Shown piece by piece: positions 18,465-26,082 of a DNA stretch of 64,000 nt. A model generated the notes under the pieces. That model did no database searches and was not told the origin of the DNA. It worked only from the letters and a program-made list of their open reading frames with translations. Each line of letters begins with the position of its first letter. Position 1 is the first letter of the stretch. Origin of the DNA: Clostridium cibarium (GTDB lineage Bacteria > Bacillota > Clostridia > Clostridiales > Clostridiaceae); NCBI RefSeq assembly GCF_014836335.1, contig NZ_JACSRA010000015.1, positions 1 to 64,000 on the forward strand, read 5' to 3'. The position numbers and the translations under genes are program-made.

Positions 18465-18510
18465 ATTGTAAAAGCCTTCAATAAACAATTCTTTCTATTT
18501 ATTGAAGGCT
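18465..18510 (-). terminator. Hairpin before orphan cassette D
   Basis: AAAGCCTTCAATAAA pairs with TTTATTGAAGGCTTT around a short loop (about 18467-18511). It lies between the end of the small broken gene at 18531 and the start of the linker arm at 18452. A transcription stop here would keep the cassette silent. Confidence 0.65.
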
Positions 18511-18530
18511 TTATAGAATCCCTTGGAGAA

Positions 18531-18771
18531 TTATAAGATTTCTATTCTATAATCCTTAATATTCCTTTCATTTTCAAGTTGCATAACCTCCCATAATCCT
18601 TCTGTTAAATTTTCTCCTTCATACTCCTTGCGATTTTTCAATTTACCTTCGTATGTAAGAGCATTTTTCCTTAACTCCAAAAGGATATACTCCTCTTCCT
18701 ACTAGAAAATCATCAAGCTCATTTCTCTTTATTGCAAGTAATAAACTTTTTCTATTAACATTTGCTTTCAT
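18531..18771 (-). pseudogene. Small frameshifted gene in the toxin island
   Basis: An ATG at 18771 with AGGATG upstream starts KANVNRKSLLLAIKRNELDD, which meets a stop after about 40 codons. A neighbouring phase continues as ILLELRKNALTYEGKLKNRK and EGLWEVMQLENERN to TAA at 18531-18533. The phase change lies near 18690-18705. The whole gene would code for about 80 residues. Family not recognised; its position after a candidate immunity gene suggests another accessory of a lost toxin cassette. Confidence 0.5.
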
Positions 18772-18796
18772 ATACATCATCCTTTATATTAAAAAA

Positions 18797-19350
18797 CTAA
18801 TACGCCAATGATATCCTAGTTAAATTACCTGTCTGCTGATGTATTGCAAATTTCCATGTTGTTCTTCCATATTTATCTTTAGTTTTTTCATTCCCATCAC
18901 ATACAACTGCCGTCTTCTTCCCGTCAGAAGTTAAATAAGAAAAGTAATAATTTTCAGGTTCACTTTTTTCATATAATAAATTCCCATTAATGGAATAAAT
19001 ATCCAACTGACTTTGTAAGTGATATTCCCCTTTAAGAATTACTACAATATCATAATCTTTATATAATCTAGCATCCTGCAATTTATCAATTGATAAATTT
19101 ATTTTTTTACTCCCATTCATCCAACTTACCAATCCGCTTTTCTTAATAAATGAAAATAAGAATTCTCCATTCATTTTATAATATTGTATTTCCACTTCGT
19201 TATTTTTGTTTCTAGTTTTAACAAATATATTTTCTTCATCTTGTATAGTTGCTATTTTTAATCCATCAATTTCAATAGAATGTTTTTTCCGCTATAGTTC
19301 CAACTAATTCTGTTATTTTCATTATCAATTTTCAAATCATATTTTTCCAT
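18797..19350 (-). pseudogene. Putative immunity gene with 1-base frameshift in an A run
   Basis: The ATG at 19350 has TAGGAGA 6 bases upstream and starts EKYDLKIDNENNRISWNYSG. A run of six A (minus strand, 19283-19288) should hold seven: with one more base the frame continues KKHSIEIDGLKIATIQDEEN and on through the 132-residue open frame that ends at 18797. The joined protein (about 184 residues) is rich in beta strands (EFLFSFI, IVVILKGEYHLQSQLDIYSI, KTAVVCDG) and looks like part of a propeller. An A-run indel could be a real loss, phase variation, slippage or a sequencing error. No toxin gene survives directly upstream, only the tail at 19373-19489. Confidence 0.55.
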
Positions 19351-19372
19351 ATTTATTCTCCTAACTAATAAA

Positions 19373-19489
19373 TTAATGTATAAATCTTTCGCTTTCTTCA
19401 ATTGGTTCTATATAATCTATTAATGCCATTTGGCAAAAGTTTAAATAAATATTAATACGCTTAATCGGTAACTCAGCTATCGCTACCAT
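19373..19489 (-). pseudogene. C-terminal gene remnant
   Basis: An open frame without start, ending at TAA 19373-19375, reads VAIAELPIKRINIYLNFCQM then ALIDYIEPIEESERFIH. It lies between the terminator at 19492-19540 and the ATG at 19350. It probably is the tail of a lost toxin or immunity gene. Confidence 0.35.
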
Positions 19490-19491
19490 AA

Positions 19492-19540
19492 AAAATAAAG
19501 GGATATATCAGAATTTTAATTATTATTCTTGATACATCCT
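19492..19540 (-). terminator. Terminator after the cassette C immunity gene
   Basis: GGATGTATCAAGAAT and AATTCTGATATATCC (minus strand) form a stem with an AT loop, followed by CTTTATTTTTTA. It lies about 125 bp behind the stop at 19664. Confidence 0.6.
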
Positions 19541-19663
19541 TTTTATTAATAATTTTATTCCTTAATCTCTTTTATTACATTTAATTGTGATTAAAAGAAT
19601 AGTTTTGACGTAAATTTTTAACAGATATTTATTTTCTAACTTAATAAAAATTACTGAAACAAA

Positions 19664-20107
19664 TTACTTATTCTTAATTTTAAACTCTTTTACAAATTTC
19701 CTGTATTTTTCATCTATTCTTTTCTTTTCTTTTTCATTAATCAATGTATACTGATTATTAATTAAATCTATATATTTAATTACACATTTATCCGAACTAT
19801 GAATTACCATCTCATTCATAAGTTCTCCTAATAGATATGCTTGAATATCATCTTTTCTATGTGTTAAACAATCTAATACCTTATGGAAATCAATATCATC
19901 TATTATATCGATTATCATTGCTTGAAAATATTCATCTCCAGCATTGTTCCACAAAAAATTTATTCCTTTTTCTAATGCTTTTTCACTATTTATATCAGAT
20001 AATATATCTATCACTTCAACAGTCTCATCCATATCATTGAAATCATCTATTACTTTTAACAATTCTTCTAAATTTTTAGATTTTAAGTATTCATAGTCTT
20101 CTTCCAT
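19664..20107 (-). CDS. Putative immunity protein of orphan cassette C
   Basis: A 147-residue acidic, all-helical protein (MEEDYEYLKSKNLEELLKVI, then repeated helices such as SEKALEKGINFLWNN and FHKVLDCLTHRKDDIQAYLL). The repeat-like helix pairs resemble HEAT-type immunity proteins of polymorphic toxin systems. It begins 17 bp after the stop of the toxin end at 20125 and has an AGGAG-like site. An intact frame suggests that it is kept for protection. Not related by eye to the immunity pair at 17190 and 22280. Function inferred from position and fold only. Confidence 0.6.
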   Translation of the reverse strand: MEEDYEYLKSKNLEELLKVIDDFNDMDETVEVIDILSDINSEKALEKGINFLWNNAGDEYFQAMIIDIIDDIDFHKVLDCLTHRKDDIQAYLLGELMNEMVIHSSDKCVIKYIDLINNQYTLINEKEKKRIDEKYRKFVKEFKIKNK

Positions 20108-20124
20108 TTATTAATTCTCCTTTA

Positions 20125-21036
20125 CTATTTTACTTCTTTTAATATAATAGTACTACAGTATGGTGTTCCATTACTATCTATTATCCACCAACTTTCTACA
20201 AGCACATCTTTATTAGCTCCTTTAATGTATCGTACAATCTTAGTATTTCCAACTTGCACTTCTTTTGCCGCATCTAAAACAGTATTGGCTATCATTTCAT
20301 TATTCTCAACTGTATCTGCTATTCCTGCATCATTTAGCAATTCACCCATTCCCTTAGAACGTTCATAGTTATGAACTTTTTTTGTAATATCCTTTAATTC
20401 TTGCTTCATTTCTTTAGTAAAATCTGCCGACTTTATTTTCTTTAATTTTTCTAATTCTCCAATTCTACTCTTTAATTCTGAGTAATTTGGTGGTTCCTTA
20501 ATTTTACCTCTTATATAAGTATCAATTTTTCCTTTATTTACTTGAGCATAACCATCTGTATATACTTTAACAGGATTTTTTGCTCCTGCAGGTGTTACTT
20601 CTTCAATCTTAATCTTTCCAGCTTTACTAGCTCCCTCAGCACCACTACCACCTTTAACCTTCTTAAGCAGTACCATCTGCGCTATAAGTCCAGCTGTATA
20701 TCCAGTGCAATAAGCTAATCCCTTTTCATCCTTTGCATCAGATACTTGCTGAGCTATTCCTTCAACTATAGTGAAAGGATCATCAAGAACAGCCTTTATC
20801 ATTTCATTATCCTTATAAAAGTCTTCTTCTGCTCCCTTAATCCAGTCTGGAGTGTCCCCTGTTACCTTAGATATTACAACAGCTACGGCCCCTACAGCAT
20901 ATACAAAAACACCTTTAACTAGGCCAACTAACCCTTTAATTAGATCTTCTACTGACTTAATCACTCCGTCTACGAAGTTTGCTACACCTTGGTAAAAGTC
21001 TGTAATTCCATCAACTATTCTTTCCCATGTAGTCAC
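20125..21036 (-). CDS. Orphan LXG toxin-tip cassette C (5'-truncated)
   Basis: Open from about 21066 to 20125. The first 135 residues repeat the linker of the intact toxin almost unchanged (TTWERIVDGITDFYQGVANF to QMVLLKKVKGGSGAEG). The unique end, about 165 residues, begins KIKIEEVTPAGAKNPVKVYT, has a coiled-coil-like middle (IGELEKLKKIKSADFTKEMK) and ends TKIVRYIKGANKDVLVESWW followed by IIDSNGTPYCSTI. There is no N-terminal secretion domain and the only early start is a GTG inside the linker, so it is an orphan tip, not a secreted protein. Toxin family not recognised. Its immunity gene follows after 17 bp. Confidence 0.65.
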   Translation of the reverse strand: MTTWERIVDGITDFYQGVANFVDGVIKSVEDLIKGLVGLVKGVFVYAVGAVAVVISKVTGDTPDWIKGAEEDFYKDNEMIKAVLDDPFTIVEGIAQQVSDAKDEKGLAYCTGYTAGLIAQMVLLKKVKGGSGAEGASKAGKIKIEEVTPAGAKNPVKVYTDGYAQVNKGKIDTYIRGKIKEPPNYSELKSRIGELEKLKKIKSADFTKEMKQELKDITKKVHNYERSKGMGELLNDAGIADTVENNEMIANTVLDAAKEVQVGNTKIVRYIKGANKDVLVESWWIIDSNGTPYCSTIILKEVK

Positions 21037-21066
21037 GTATCTTGTATAGGTTTCATGGGCTCTGCT
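20640..21066 (-). repeat. Pre-toxin linker copy (orphan cassette C arm)
   Basis: The longest linker copy, about 425 bp, nearly identical to 23638-24060. Identity starts abruptly at the codons for SSRAHETYTRY (about 21066), 50 bp after a hairpin. Confidence 0.85.
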
Positions 21067-21114
21067 GCTTTCTAAAGACTTTAGTATTATTACCTTTGCT
21101 TAACTATTAAAAAT

Positions 21115-21152
21115 AATGAATCAGCCTACTTAAATTTCGGCTGATTCATTTA
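21115..21152 (-). repeat. Stop-overlapping hairpin, copy 1
   Basis: AATGAATCAGC and GCTGATTCATT form a hairpin that also occurs at 22112-22154 with the same ACTTAAATTTCG loop. Here the loop includes the stop codon (21130-21132) of an immunity-gene remnant. It probably stops transcription before cassette C. Confidence 0.7.
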
Positions 21153-21267
21153 AAAATTCTTTTATTGAATCTTCAATAGTTAAACATCTTTCTGACATTG
21201 TAAATACAACAAATTTATTATTAACTATATTATAATTACTTGCTTTCTTATGACTAAGTCTGCAGTT
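21130..21267 (-). pseudogene. Immunity gene remnant of cassette B
   Basis: A frame without start, entering after TAG at about 21268, reads NCRLSHKKASNYNIVNNKFV, VFTMSERCLTIEDSIKEFLN and ESAEI, then stops. It looks like the C-terminal 45 residues of a soluble protein. It lies behind the cassette B toxin, so it may be what is left of the matching immunity gene. Confidence 0.4.
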
Positions 21268-21413
21268 CTAAAATTGAATGTTAACAACAGGATTTTTTAC
21301 TATTAATAACATTTTAACACCGATTTAAGCTTTGTTCATCTTTTCACTACAAAATTATTATTTTACATATTAATTATAAAAAAATTTATGTCACAAATTC
21401 TATATATTATTGT

Positions 21414-22096
21414 TTATTTAATTTGAGTTCTTTCTTCACTAACAATTATATCTTTCTTGAAAACTTTACCTTGATGATAATATTTATCACATCTTTCTAA
21501 TCCTAATTTCTCTGCAATTTGCAAATTACTAGTACCTACTAAATATGAATCTTCTAATTCCTTTTCTATATTAACTATTAAATCCCCTACTTTTCCAATG
21601 CTATGAATCTTATATATTTCTTTAATTTGTTCTTTATTCACTACCTTCGAATAAACTCCACTCCTATATTTATCTACAAAAGACGAATCAATTTTTGATT
21701 TATCCTTTGTTATAATTAAAATATTACCTTGCATATCCTTGCGGAATTGTTTTTTGAAGAACTGTATCGTTGTTAATCTTTGGTATTGCGTCTCTAATTG
21801 CTTTCATTATTTTCACTTGTTCTGATGATAGTTCGTTAACATTAGCTAACCGTAATTTATTAAATTCATCAACAGTTAAGCCATTTTTATTAATAATATT
21901 AATTATTACTTTAAGATTACTATTTAGTGTTTTAACTGCTCCCTCAGCACCCGAACCACCTTTAACTTTCTTAAGAAGTACCATTTGTGCTATAAGTCCA
22001 GCTGTATACCCAGTACAATAAGCTAATCCCTTTTCATCCTTTGCATCAGATACTTGCTGAGCTATTCCTTCAACTATAATAGAAGGATCATCAACT
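21414..22096 (-). pseudogene. Orphan LXG toxin-tip cassette B, frameshifted
   Basis: From about 22096 the linker copy (EGIAQQVSDAKDEKGLAYCT, MVLLKKVKGGSGAEG) runs into a unique tip (TLNSNLKVIINIINKNGLTV) that stops at 21724 after QKTIPQGYAR. The stop overlaps ATGCAAGG of a second frame, 21414-21734, which continues MQGNILIITKDKSKIDSSFV and ends LQIAEKLGLERCDKYYHQGK followed by VFKKDI. The latter resembles the end of a toxin domain and the former its start, so one frameshift near 21730 is the simplest reading. No proper ribosome site stands before the second ATG. A separate immunity protein from 21734 is less likely. Confidence 0.5.
21940..22096 (-). repeat. Pre-toxin linker copy (orphan cassette B arm)
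   Basis: The shortest linker copy, about 157 bp. It matches the others from the DDP codons (22096) to GGSGAEG and breaks off 16 bp from the hairpin at 22112. Confidence 0.75.
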
Positions 22097-22111
22097 GTAA
22101 TTATCTATTAA

Positions 22112-22154
22112 AGAATAATGAATCAGCTTACTTAAATTTCGGCTGATTCATTTC
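22112..22154 (-). repeat. Stop-overlapping hairpin, copy 2
   Basis: Second copy of the AATGAATCAGC...GCTGATTCATT hairpin of 21115-21152, with a near-identical loop. It lies between the intact toxin/immunity pair and cassette B. Duplicated junction sequence of this kind suggests past insertion or recombination of cassettes. Confidence 0.7.
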
Positions 22155-22279
22155 ATCTTTTCACTACATTATTACTATTATTCAATTAACCTACACTTTA
22201 TTATATAGTATATAATTCTCTTAAAACTCTATTTAATCTTACCCATCATACTATATACTTTTCTCTATGTAGTCATAAT

Positions 22280-22759
22280 CTATAAATCAAATATTTTCCT
22301 ACCATATTCCGCAAATGAAAAATCATTTATTCTTATAACTTTTTTCATTATATTTCCTTTAATATTTAATCGTTCTAAAGCATTAATATTCTCAAGTTCT
22401 AACCTTTTTGCTCTTAATGATTCAGTTGTTTTTTTAAATATTCTGTCTATATCAATTGTAAATGGTGCTAATTTTTCATATTCATTTCCAACTTGCTCAA
22501 ATATATAGTATATTGCTAAATATATTTCCTCAACATTACCTTCAAGCATTTCAAGAATAGTCCTTTCAAATACTGCATTAATAGCTAATTTAGGTTCCTT
22601 AATATGCAACTCATAAATTCCTTTTAGAATTAAATTCTCATCAACTGGTCCAGAATTATCCTTATCCTCATATCTATATTTCCCTTTTCCCATTATACAA
22701 TCTTTGAATTCATTTTTATTAATTGAATTTTTTAAAATCTCATATGCTGAATAATACAT
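22280..22759 (-). CDS. Putative immunity protein of the intact LXG toxin
   Basis: A 159-residue soluble protein (MYYSAYEILKNSINKNEFKD...) starting 12 bp after the stop of the full-length toxin, with a GGAGG-like site. It is related to the 161-residue protein at 17190-17675: LILKGIYELHIKEPKLAINA, the GNVEEIYLAIYYIF block, and APFTIDIDRIFKKTTESLR all have counterparts there. Position and parallel relationship of the toxin ends support an immunity role. The family name is not known to me. Confidence 0.7.
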   Translation of the reverse strand: MYYSAYEILKNSINKNEFKDCIMGKGKYRYEDKDNSGPVDENLILKGIYELHIKEPKLAINAVFERTILEMLEGNVEEIYLAIYYIFEQVGNEYEKLAPFTIDIDRIFKKTTESLRAKRLELENINALERLNIKGNIMKKVIRINDFSFAEYGRKIFDL

Positions 22760-22770
22760 AATTATTCCTC

Positions 22771-24642
22771 CTATTTCTTTATTTTTTCAAAATATACTAT
22801 TTTCTTATCTATAGCTTCATCAATATTTTCAATCCTACTAATAACAGTTTCATACTGACCACCAGAAGTTCTCAATCCTGGTACCCACCATTCGTTTGCA
22901 CCTAATTCATTTGCAGTAGAAATTCTTATATTTTCTACTGCCGTAGGATCAATTTTTCCTAACCATACTCCATCGCTATAAGTATCTTCAGCCAAGCCCA
23001 GTTTGATAGCAATTTCTTTTGAATTTAAACATGTTTCGCTTATTGCTTTTGCATCATCATAATTTAATACATATAATGCAGATTTTTTACCATTTAAACC
23101 TTCTCTGCCCCATGCATTCCATTCAAATTCAATTTTTTTACGAATCCCATTATTAATAATAGCACCTAAAGAATTGCTATTAAAAAATTTTTCTTTGTAT
23201 ATTTTGTATGCATTAGGGAACTGTTTTTCCGGTTCATATGGTATTAGTTCATTCTTAATATCATAAAATAATTCTTTAGAAATTGTAGTATCTATATTAT
23301 TTGAATTATTATAAGCTTGTTCCATGGCACTTTTTACTTCATTAGCATTCTTATCAGTAAACCAACCGCCTGAATCACTAATCCTACTATCTAAATAGTT
23401 ATCCAATAACTTATTATTTATTTCTTTATGGCTTAATCCAGAGTCTTTTAATCCAAAATACTTTTCATATAATTCAATATGACTGTCTATGTATCTTTGA
23501 GAAACATAATAGTCAAATTCTGTTGAAATATCATTGGCTTTATATTTTCCTGAAGCCCAATCAACATTATCCTCTCCATAGGCTTTTTTTAAATAATTGT
23601 ACCACTCTTCCCCAGAATAAGGACCTTTCTCAACAACCTCAGCACCAGTACCACCCTTAACCCTCTTAAGAAGTACCATCTGTGCTATAAGTCCAGTTGT
23701 ATATCCAGTGCAATAAGCTAATCCCTTTTCATCCTTTGCATCAGATATTTGCTGAGCTATTCCTTCAACTATAGTGGAAGGATCATCAAGGACAGCCTTT
23801 ATCATTTCATTATCCTTATAAAAGTCTTCTTCTGCTCCCTTAAGCCAGTCTGGAGTATCTCCAGTTACCTTAGATATTACAACGGCTACGGCACCTACAG
23901 CATATACAAAAACACCTTTAACTAGGCCAACTAGCCCTTTAATTAAATCTTCTACTGATTTAATCACTCCGTCTACGAAGTTTGCTACACCTTGGTAAAA
24001 GTCTGTAATTCCATCAACTATTCTTTCCCATGTAGTTACATACCTCGTATAGGTTTCATGGGCCCTACTGGCATAATTATTGTCCATCTCTTCATAAGGA
24101 ACTACCTTGCTGTTAAATAGATTATTCATATAATCTATGTCAGAATCAAATCCACTTTTATATGAATTTATTATATCCCAAATTTCCTCTATTTTTCTAT
24201 AATTTCTTTCTTGATTTTCTTTTTCTTCTTTACTGTCCGAGAAACTTGGAAAACTTCTATAAGTTGAAACATTGTATCTCATGATTCCTATTGCAGTACA
24301 AGCACCTATTATTGACTGCATATTCCACCATATATCATCTCTGTCTACTCTCATAATAGCCCCATAACTCATTGGGTGTATTATTCCTGTCATTTCATCG
24401 TGAAATCCACTAAAAAGTTTATGTAAATCCTCTAATTCTCCCTTGCAGGCACTTATGTCTCCTTTTAAGTCTTCATACTTACTTATTAATGCTGATACCG
24501 CTTCTCCGCTGTTTTCAGTTTCAAGCCTACTATTTATATTATTTAATGATTCTTCCATGGTTTCAATTGCTGATTTATATGTAGCTATCTTATCTCTTAA
24601 GTCTCCTATTATGGCGTAATTAACTTTGATATCACTTATCAA
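22771..24642 (-). CDS. LXG-like polymorphic toxin (full length)
   Basis: A 623-residue protein without signal peptide. Residues 1-200 are helical and LXG/WXG-like (DLRDKIATYKSAIETMEESL, SALISKYEDLKGDISACKGE), the part that marks proteins for type VII (Ess/Yuk) secretion. Residues 195-335 form the conserved linker with a hydrophobic stretch (LVGLVKGVFVYAVGAVAVVI) and LAYCTGYTTGLIAQMVLLKR. Residues 336-623 are the toxin end, with NELGANEWWVPGLRTSGG near its C-terminus, shared with the orphan tip at 17683. The activity is unknown. Two small helical proteins and a DUF4176-like protein upstream fit the usual LXG operon. No EssC or other secretion machine gene is in the window. Confidence 0.8.
   Translation of the reverse strand: MISDIKVNYAIIGDLRDKIATYKSAIETMEESLNNINSRLETENSGEAVSALISKYEDLKGDISACKGELEDLHKLFSGFHDEMTGIIHPMSYGAIMRVDRDDIWWNMQSIIGACTAIGIMRYNVSTYRSFPSFSDSKEEKENQERNYRKIEEIWDIINSYKSGFDSDIDYMNNLFNSKVVPYEEMDNNYASRAHETYTRYVTTWERIVDGITDFYQGVANFVDGVIKSVEDLIKGLVGLVKGVFVYAVGAVAVVISKVTGDTPDWLKGAEEDFYKDNEMIKAVLDDPSTIVEGIAQQISDAKDEKGLAYCTGYTTGLIAQMVLLKRVKGGTGAEVVEKGPYSGEEWYNYLKKAYGEDNVDWASGKYKANDISTEFDYYVSQRYIDSHIELYEKYFGLKDSGLSHKEINNKLLDNYLDSRISDSGGWFTDKNANEVKSAMEQAYNNSNNIDTTISKELFYDIKNELIPYEPEKQFPNAYKIYKEKFFNSNSLGAIINNGIRKKIEFEWNAWGREGLNGKKSALYVLNYDDAKAISETCLNSKEIAIKLGLAEDTYSDGVWLGKIDPTAVENIRISTANELGANEWWVPGLRTSGGQYETVISRIENIDEAIDKKIVYFEKIKK
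23638..24060 (-). repeat. Pre-toxin linker, parental copy in the intact toxin
   Basis: Codons for residues 195-335 of the intact toxin. The same sequence recurs in part at 20640-21066, 21940-22096 and 18190-18452, always joined to a different tip. It could serve as a homology arm for tip exchange. Confidence 0.85.
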
Positions 24643-24669
24643 ACCCTATCTCCCCTTTCCGCTAAGGTT

Positions 24670-24879
24670 TTAATCAAAGCTATAACTACTGATTTCACTA
24701 ATCAAACTATCGCATTTTTGCACCATACTGTTTACAATCAAGGCAAAATCATTCTTAACATCTGCATTATCTAAATCCATGTCTTGAAAATTTTTAATAA
24801 TTTGCTTTTTTTCTCTTTCTATTTCGTCTACATACTTTGAAACTAATCTCTCTGCATATGCTTTTTTATATCTACCCAT
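24670..24879 (-). CDS. Small helical LXG-operon partner protein
   Basis: A 69-residue, charged helical protein (MGRYKKAYAERLVSKYVDEI...) with a predicted coiled coil over most of its length. It lies 27 bp before the toxin gene. In known LXG operons such small proteins bind the LXG domain and help present the toxin for secretion. Family not named with certainty. Confidence 0.65.
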   Translation of the reverse strand: MGRYKKAYAERLVSKYVDEIEREKKQIIKNFQDMDLDNADVKNDFALIVNSMVQKCDSLISEISSYSFD

Positions 24880-24890
24880 ATATCTATCAC

Positions 24891-25184
24891 CTACTTCTTT
24901 AATTGTTCATTTTCTGCTATTTTAGCATCTGTTTCTCTAAAGGTTTCTACAAGTGCTAGTCCATATTCATGAAACTCCTGTATCTTTTTCAATAATTCAG
25001 GTGCTTTCGTATCAGCCATAGCTTCTAGAGTATCTTTTACTTTACTAATAAAATCTGAATTCATCCCACTTAAACTATCTTTAGCACTTTGAGCAAAATT
25101 ATCTGAATATGGCTCAAAATCTCCTATAGCTGAATTTAATGTAGCTAAATCATTTGTTAATTCATCTACTTGTACTTTTATCAT
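24891..25184 (-). CDS. WXG100-like small secretion partner
   Basis: A 97-residue two-helix protein (MIKVQVDELTNDLATLNSAI ... PELLKKIQEFHEYGLALVET). There is no WXG motif, but length, helix content and the place directly upstream of an LXG toxin match the Lap/DUF3130-type partners of LXG effectors. Its start abuts the stop of the DUF4176-like gene (1-bp gap), suggesting coupling. Confidence 0.65.
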   Translation of the reverse strand: MIKVQVDELTNDLATLNSAIGDFEPYSDNFAQSAKDSLSGMNSDFISKVKDTLEAMADTKAPELLKKIQEFHEYGLALVETFRETDAKIAENEQLKK

Positions 25185-25874
25185 CTATGCACCCTCCACT
25201 TCTAATTTTTTCTCAAAATTTTCTCTTTCTTCTTCAGTAGAGAAGCCAAATGAATGCATCTTTTTATCTATTATTAATTCTTTCTTCATAAAATAGACAT
25301 ATGCATCTTCCTTCTCATCTGAATATCCTTTCTTTAGTACTTTATCTACTAACGCTGAAGTAAAATTAATTACCCTTGATTCATCTAAAAATCCTAGTGG
25401 ATATACAATTCCTGCATAATGAAAAAAGGACTTAACATCATTATGGAAAATAAAACGGTTAACTATGATTACTTGTGCACTCTTGATATCTTTTTTCCCT
25501 ATGATTTTCTCTAGGTACTCCTTTTTTAGCTCAACTGCAGTACCTAAAGGATAAATCTTTTCTACAATATCAATTAACCCAAATAAGACTTCTCTCATTT
25601 GTGCATAAGTAAATTCCATTTTACTTTCTTTAAAAATTAAAAGATGTTTGTCCTTTTCATTTATATATACGAGATCATTTATATTATCTCTACATGTATT
25701 CTCTTTTTCACAGATAGTTCTATTAATTTCATATAAAAAACTAATATTTCTACCAGAATAAACACAACCTATTTCATAAAGTTGCTTTCTTTTATTATTA
25801 TCTAAATATTCTAGTGTTTGTAACCATTCAGCTAATAACTTTTCAGTTAATTCTTTCTTATTTACATTAAGCAT
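25185..25874 (-). CDS. DUF4176-like protein of the LXG operon
   Basis: About 229 residues. The C-terminal half (IYPLGTAVELKK, FFHYAGIVYPLGFLDESRVI, then DKVLKKGYSDEKED) resembles DUF4176 proteins, which are often coded next to LXG toxins. The N-terminal half has no recognised domain. The ATG at 25874 is chosen because GGAGA lies 7 bases upstream; an ATG at 25895 has none. It is the first gene of the toxin operon and follows the promoter at 25955-25984. Confidence 0.65.
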   Translation of the reverse strand: MLNVNKKELTEKLLAEWLQTLEYLDNNKRKQLYEIGCVYSGRNISFLYEINRTICEKENTCRDNINDLVYINEKDKHLLIFKESKMEFTYAQMREVLFGLIDIVEKIYPLGTAVELKKEYLEKIIGKKDIKSAQVIIVNRFIFHNDVKSFFHYAGIVYPLGFLDESRVINFTSALVDKVLKKGYSDEKEDAYVYFMKKELIIDKKMHSFGFSTEEERENFEKKLEVEGA

Positions 25875-25954
25875 TCTAAATCTCCATCCATTCATTAAAT
25901 TTTATTCTATCGTTTGCTTAATTGTAAATTTAAGGTTTCCCACACCTATTTCCC

Positions 25955-25984
25955 ATTTTAGCCATTTTATTCTATTTTGTAAAT
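25955..25984 (-). promoter_or_regulatory. Probable promoter of the LXG operon
   Basis: TTTACA (25979-25984) and TAAAAT (25955-25960) on the minus strand, 18 bases apart, about 80 bp before the first gene. The signal is fair, not perfect. Confidence 0.5.
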
Positions 25985-26021
25985 ATATTCTGCAACTTTT
26001 TCATATATTGTCTACAAAATA

Positions 26022-26060
26022 AAAAGAGAGAATACATTCTCAATAAAATGTACCCTCTCA
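26022..26060 (-). terminator. Terminator of prfC
   Basis: GAGAGGGTACATT and AATGTATTCTCTC (minus strand) form a stem followed by TTTTTATTTT, 22 bp behind the prfC stop. Confidence 0.88.
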
Positions 26061-26082
26061 AATATCATAAACTATTGAATTA

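Noticed and set aside
21414-21734. Independent immunity gene of cassette B
   Set aside because: The ATG has no usable ribosome site, overlaps the stop of the tip and the product looks like the end of a toxin domain. A frameshift explains it better, though not with certainty.
22771-25874. Complete type VII secretion system
   Set aside because: Only the effector operon is here; EssC, EssB, EsaA and YukD homologues were not seen.
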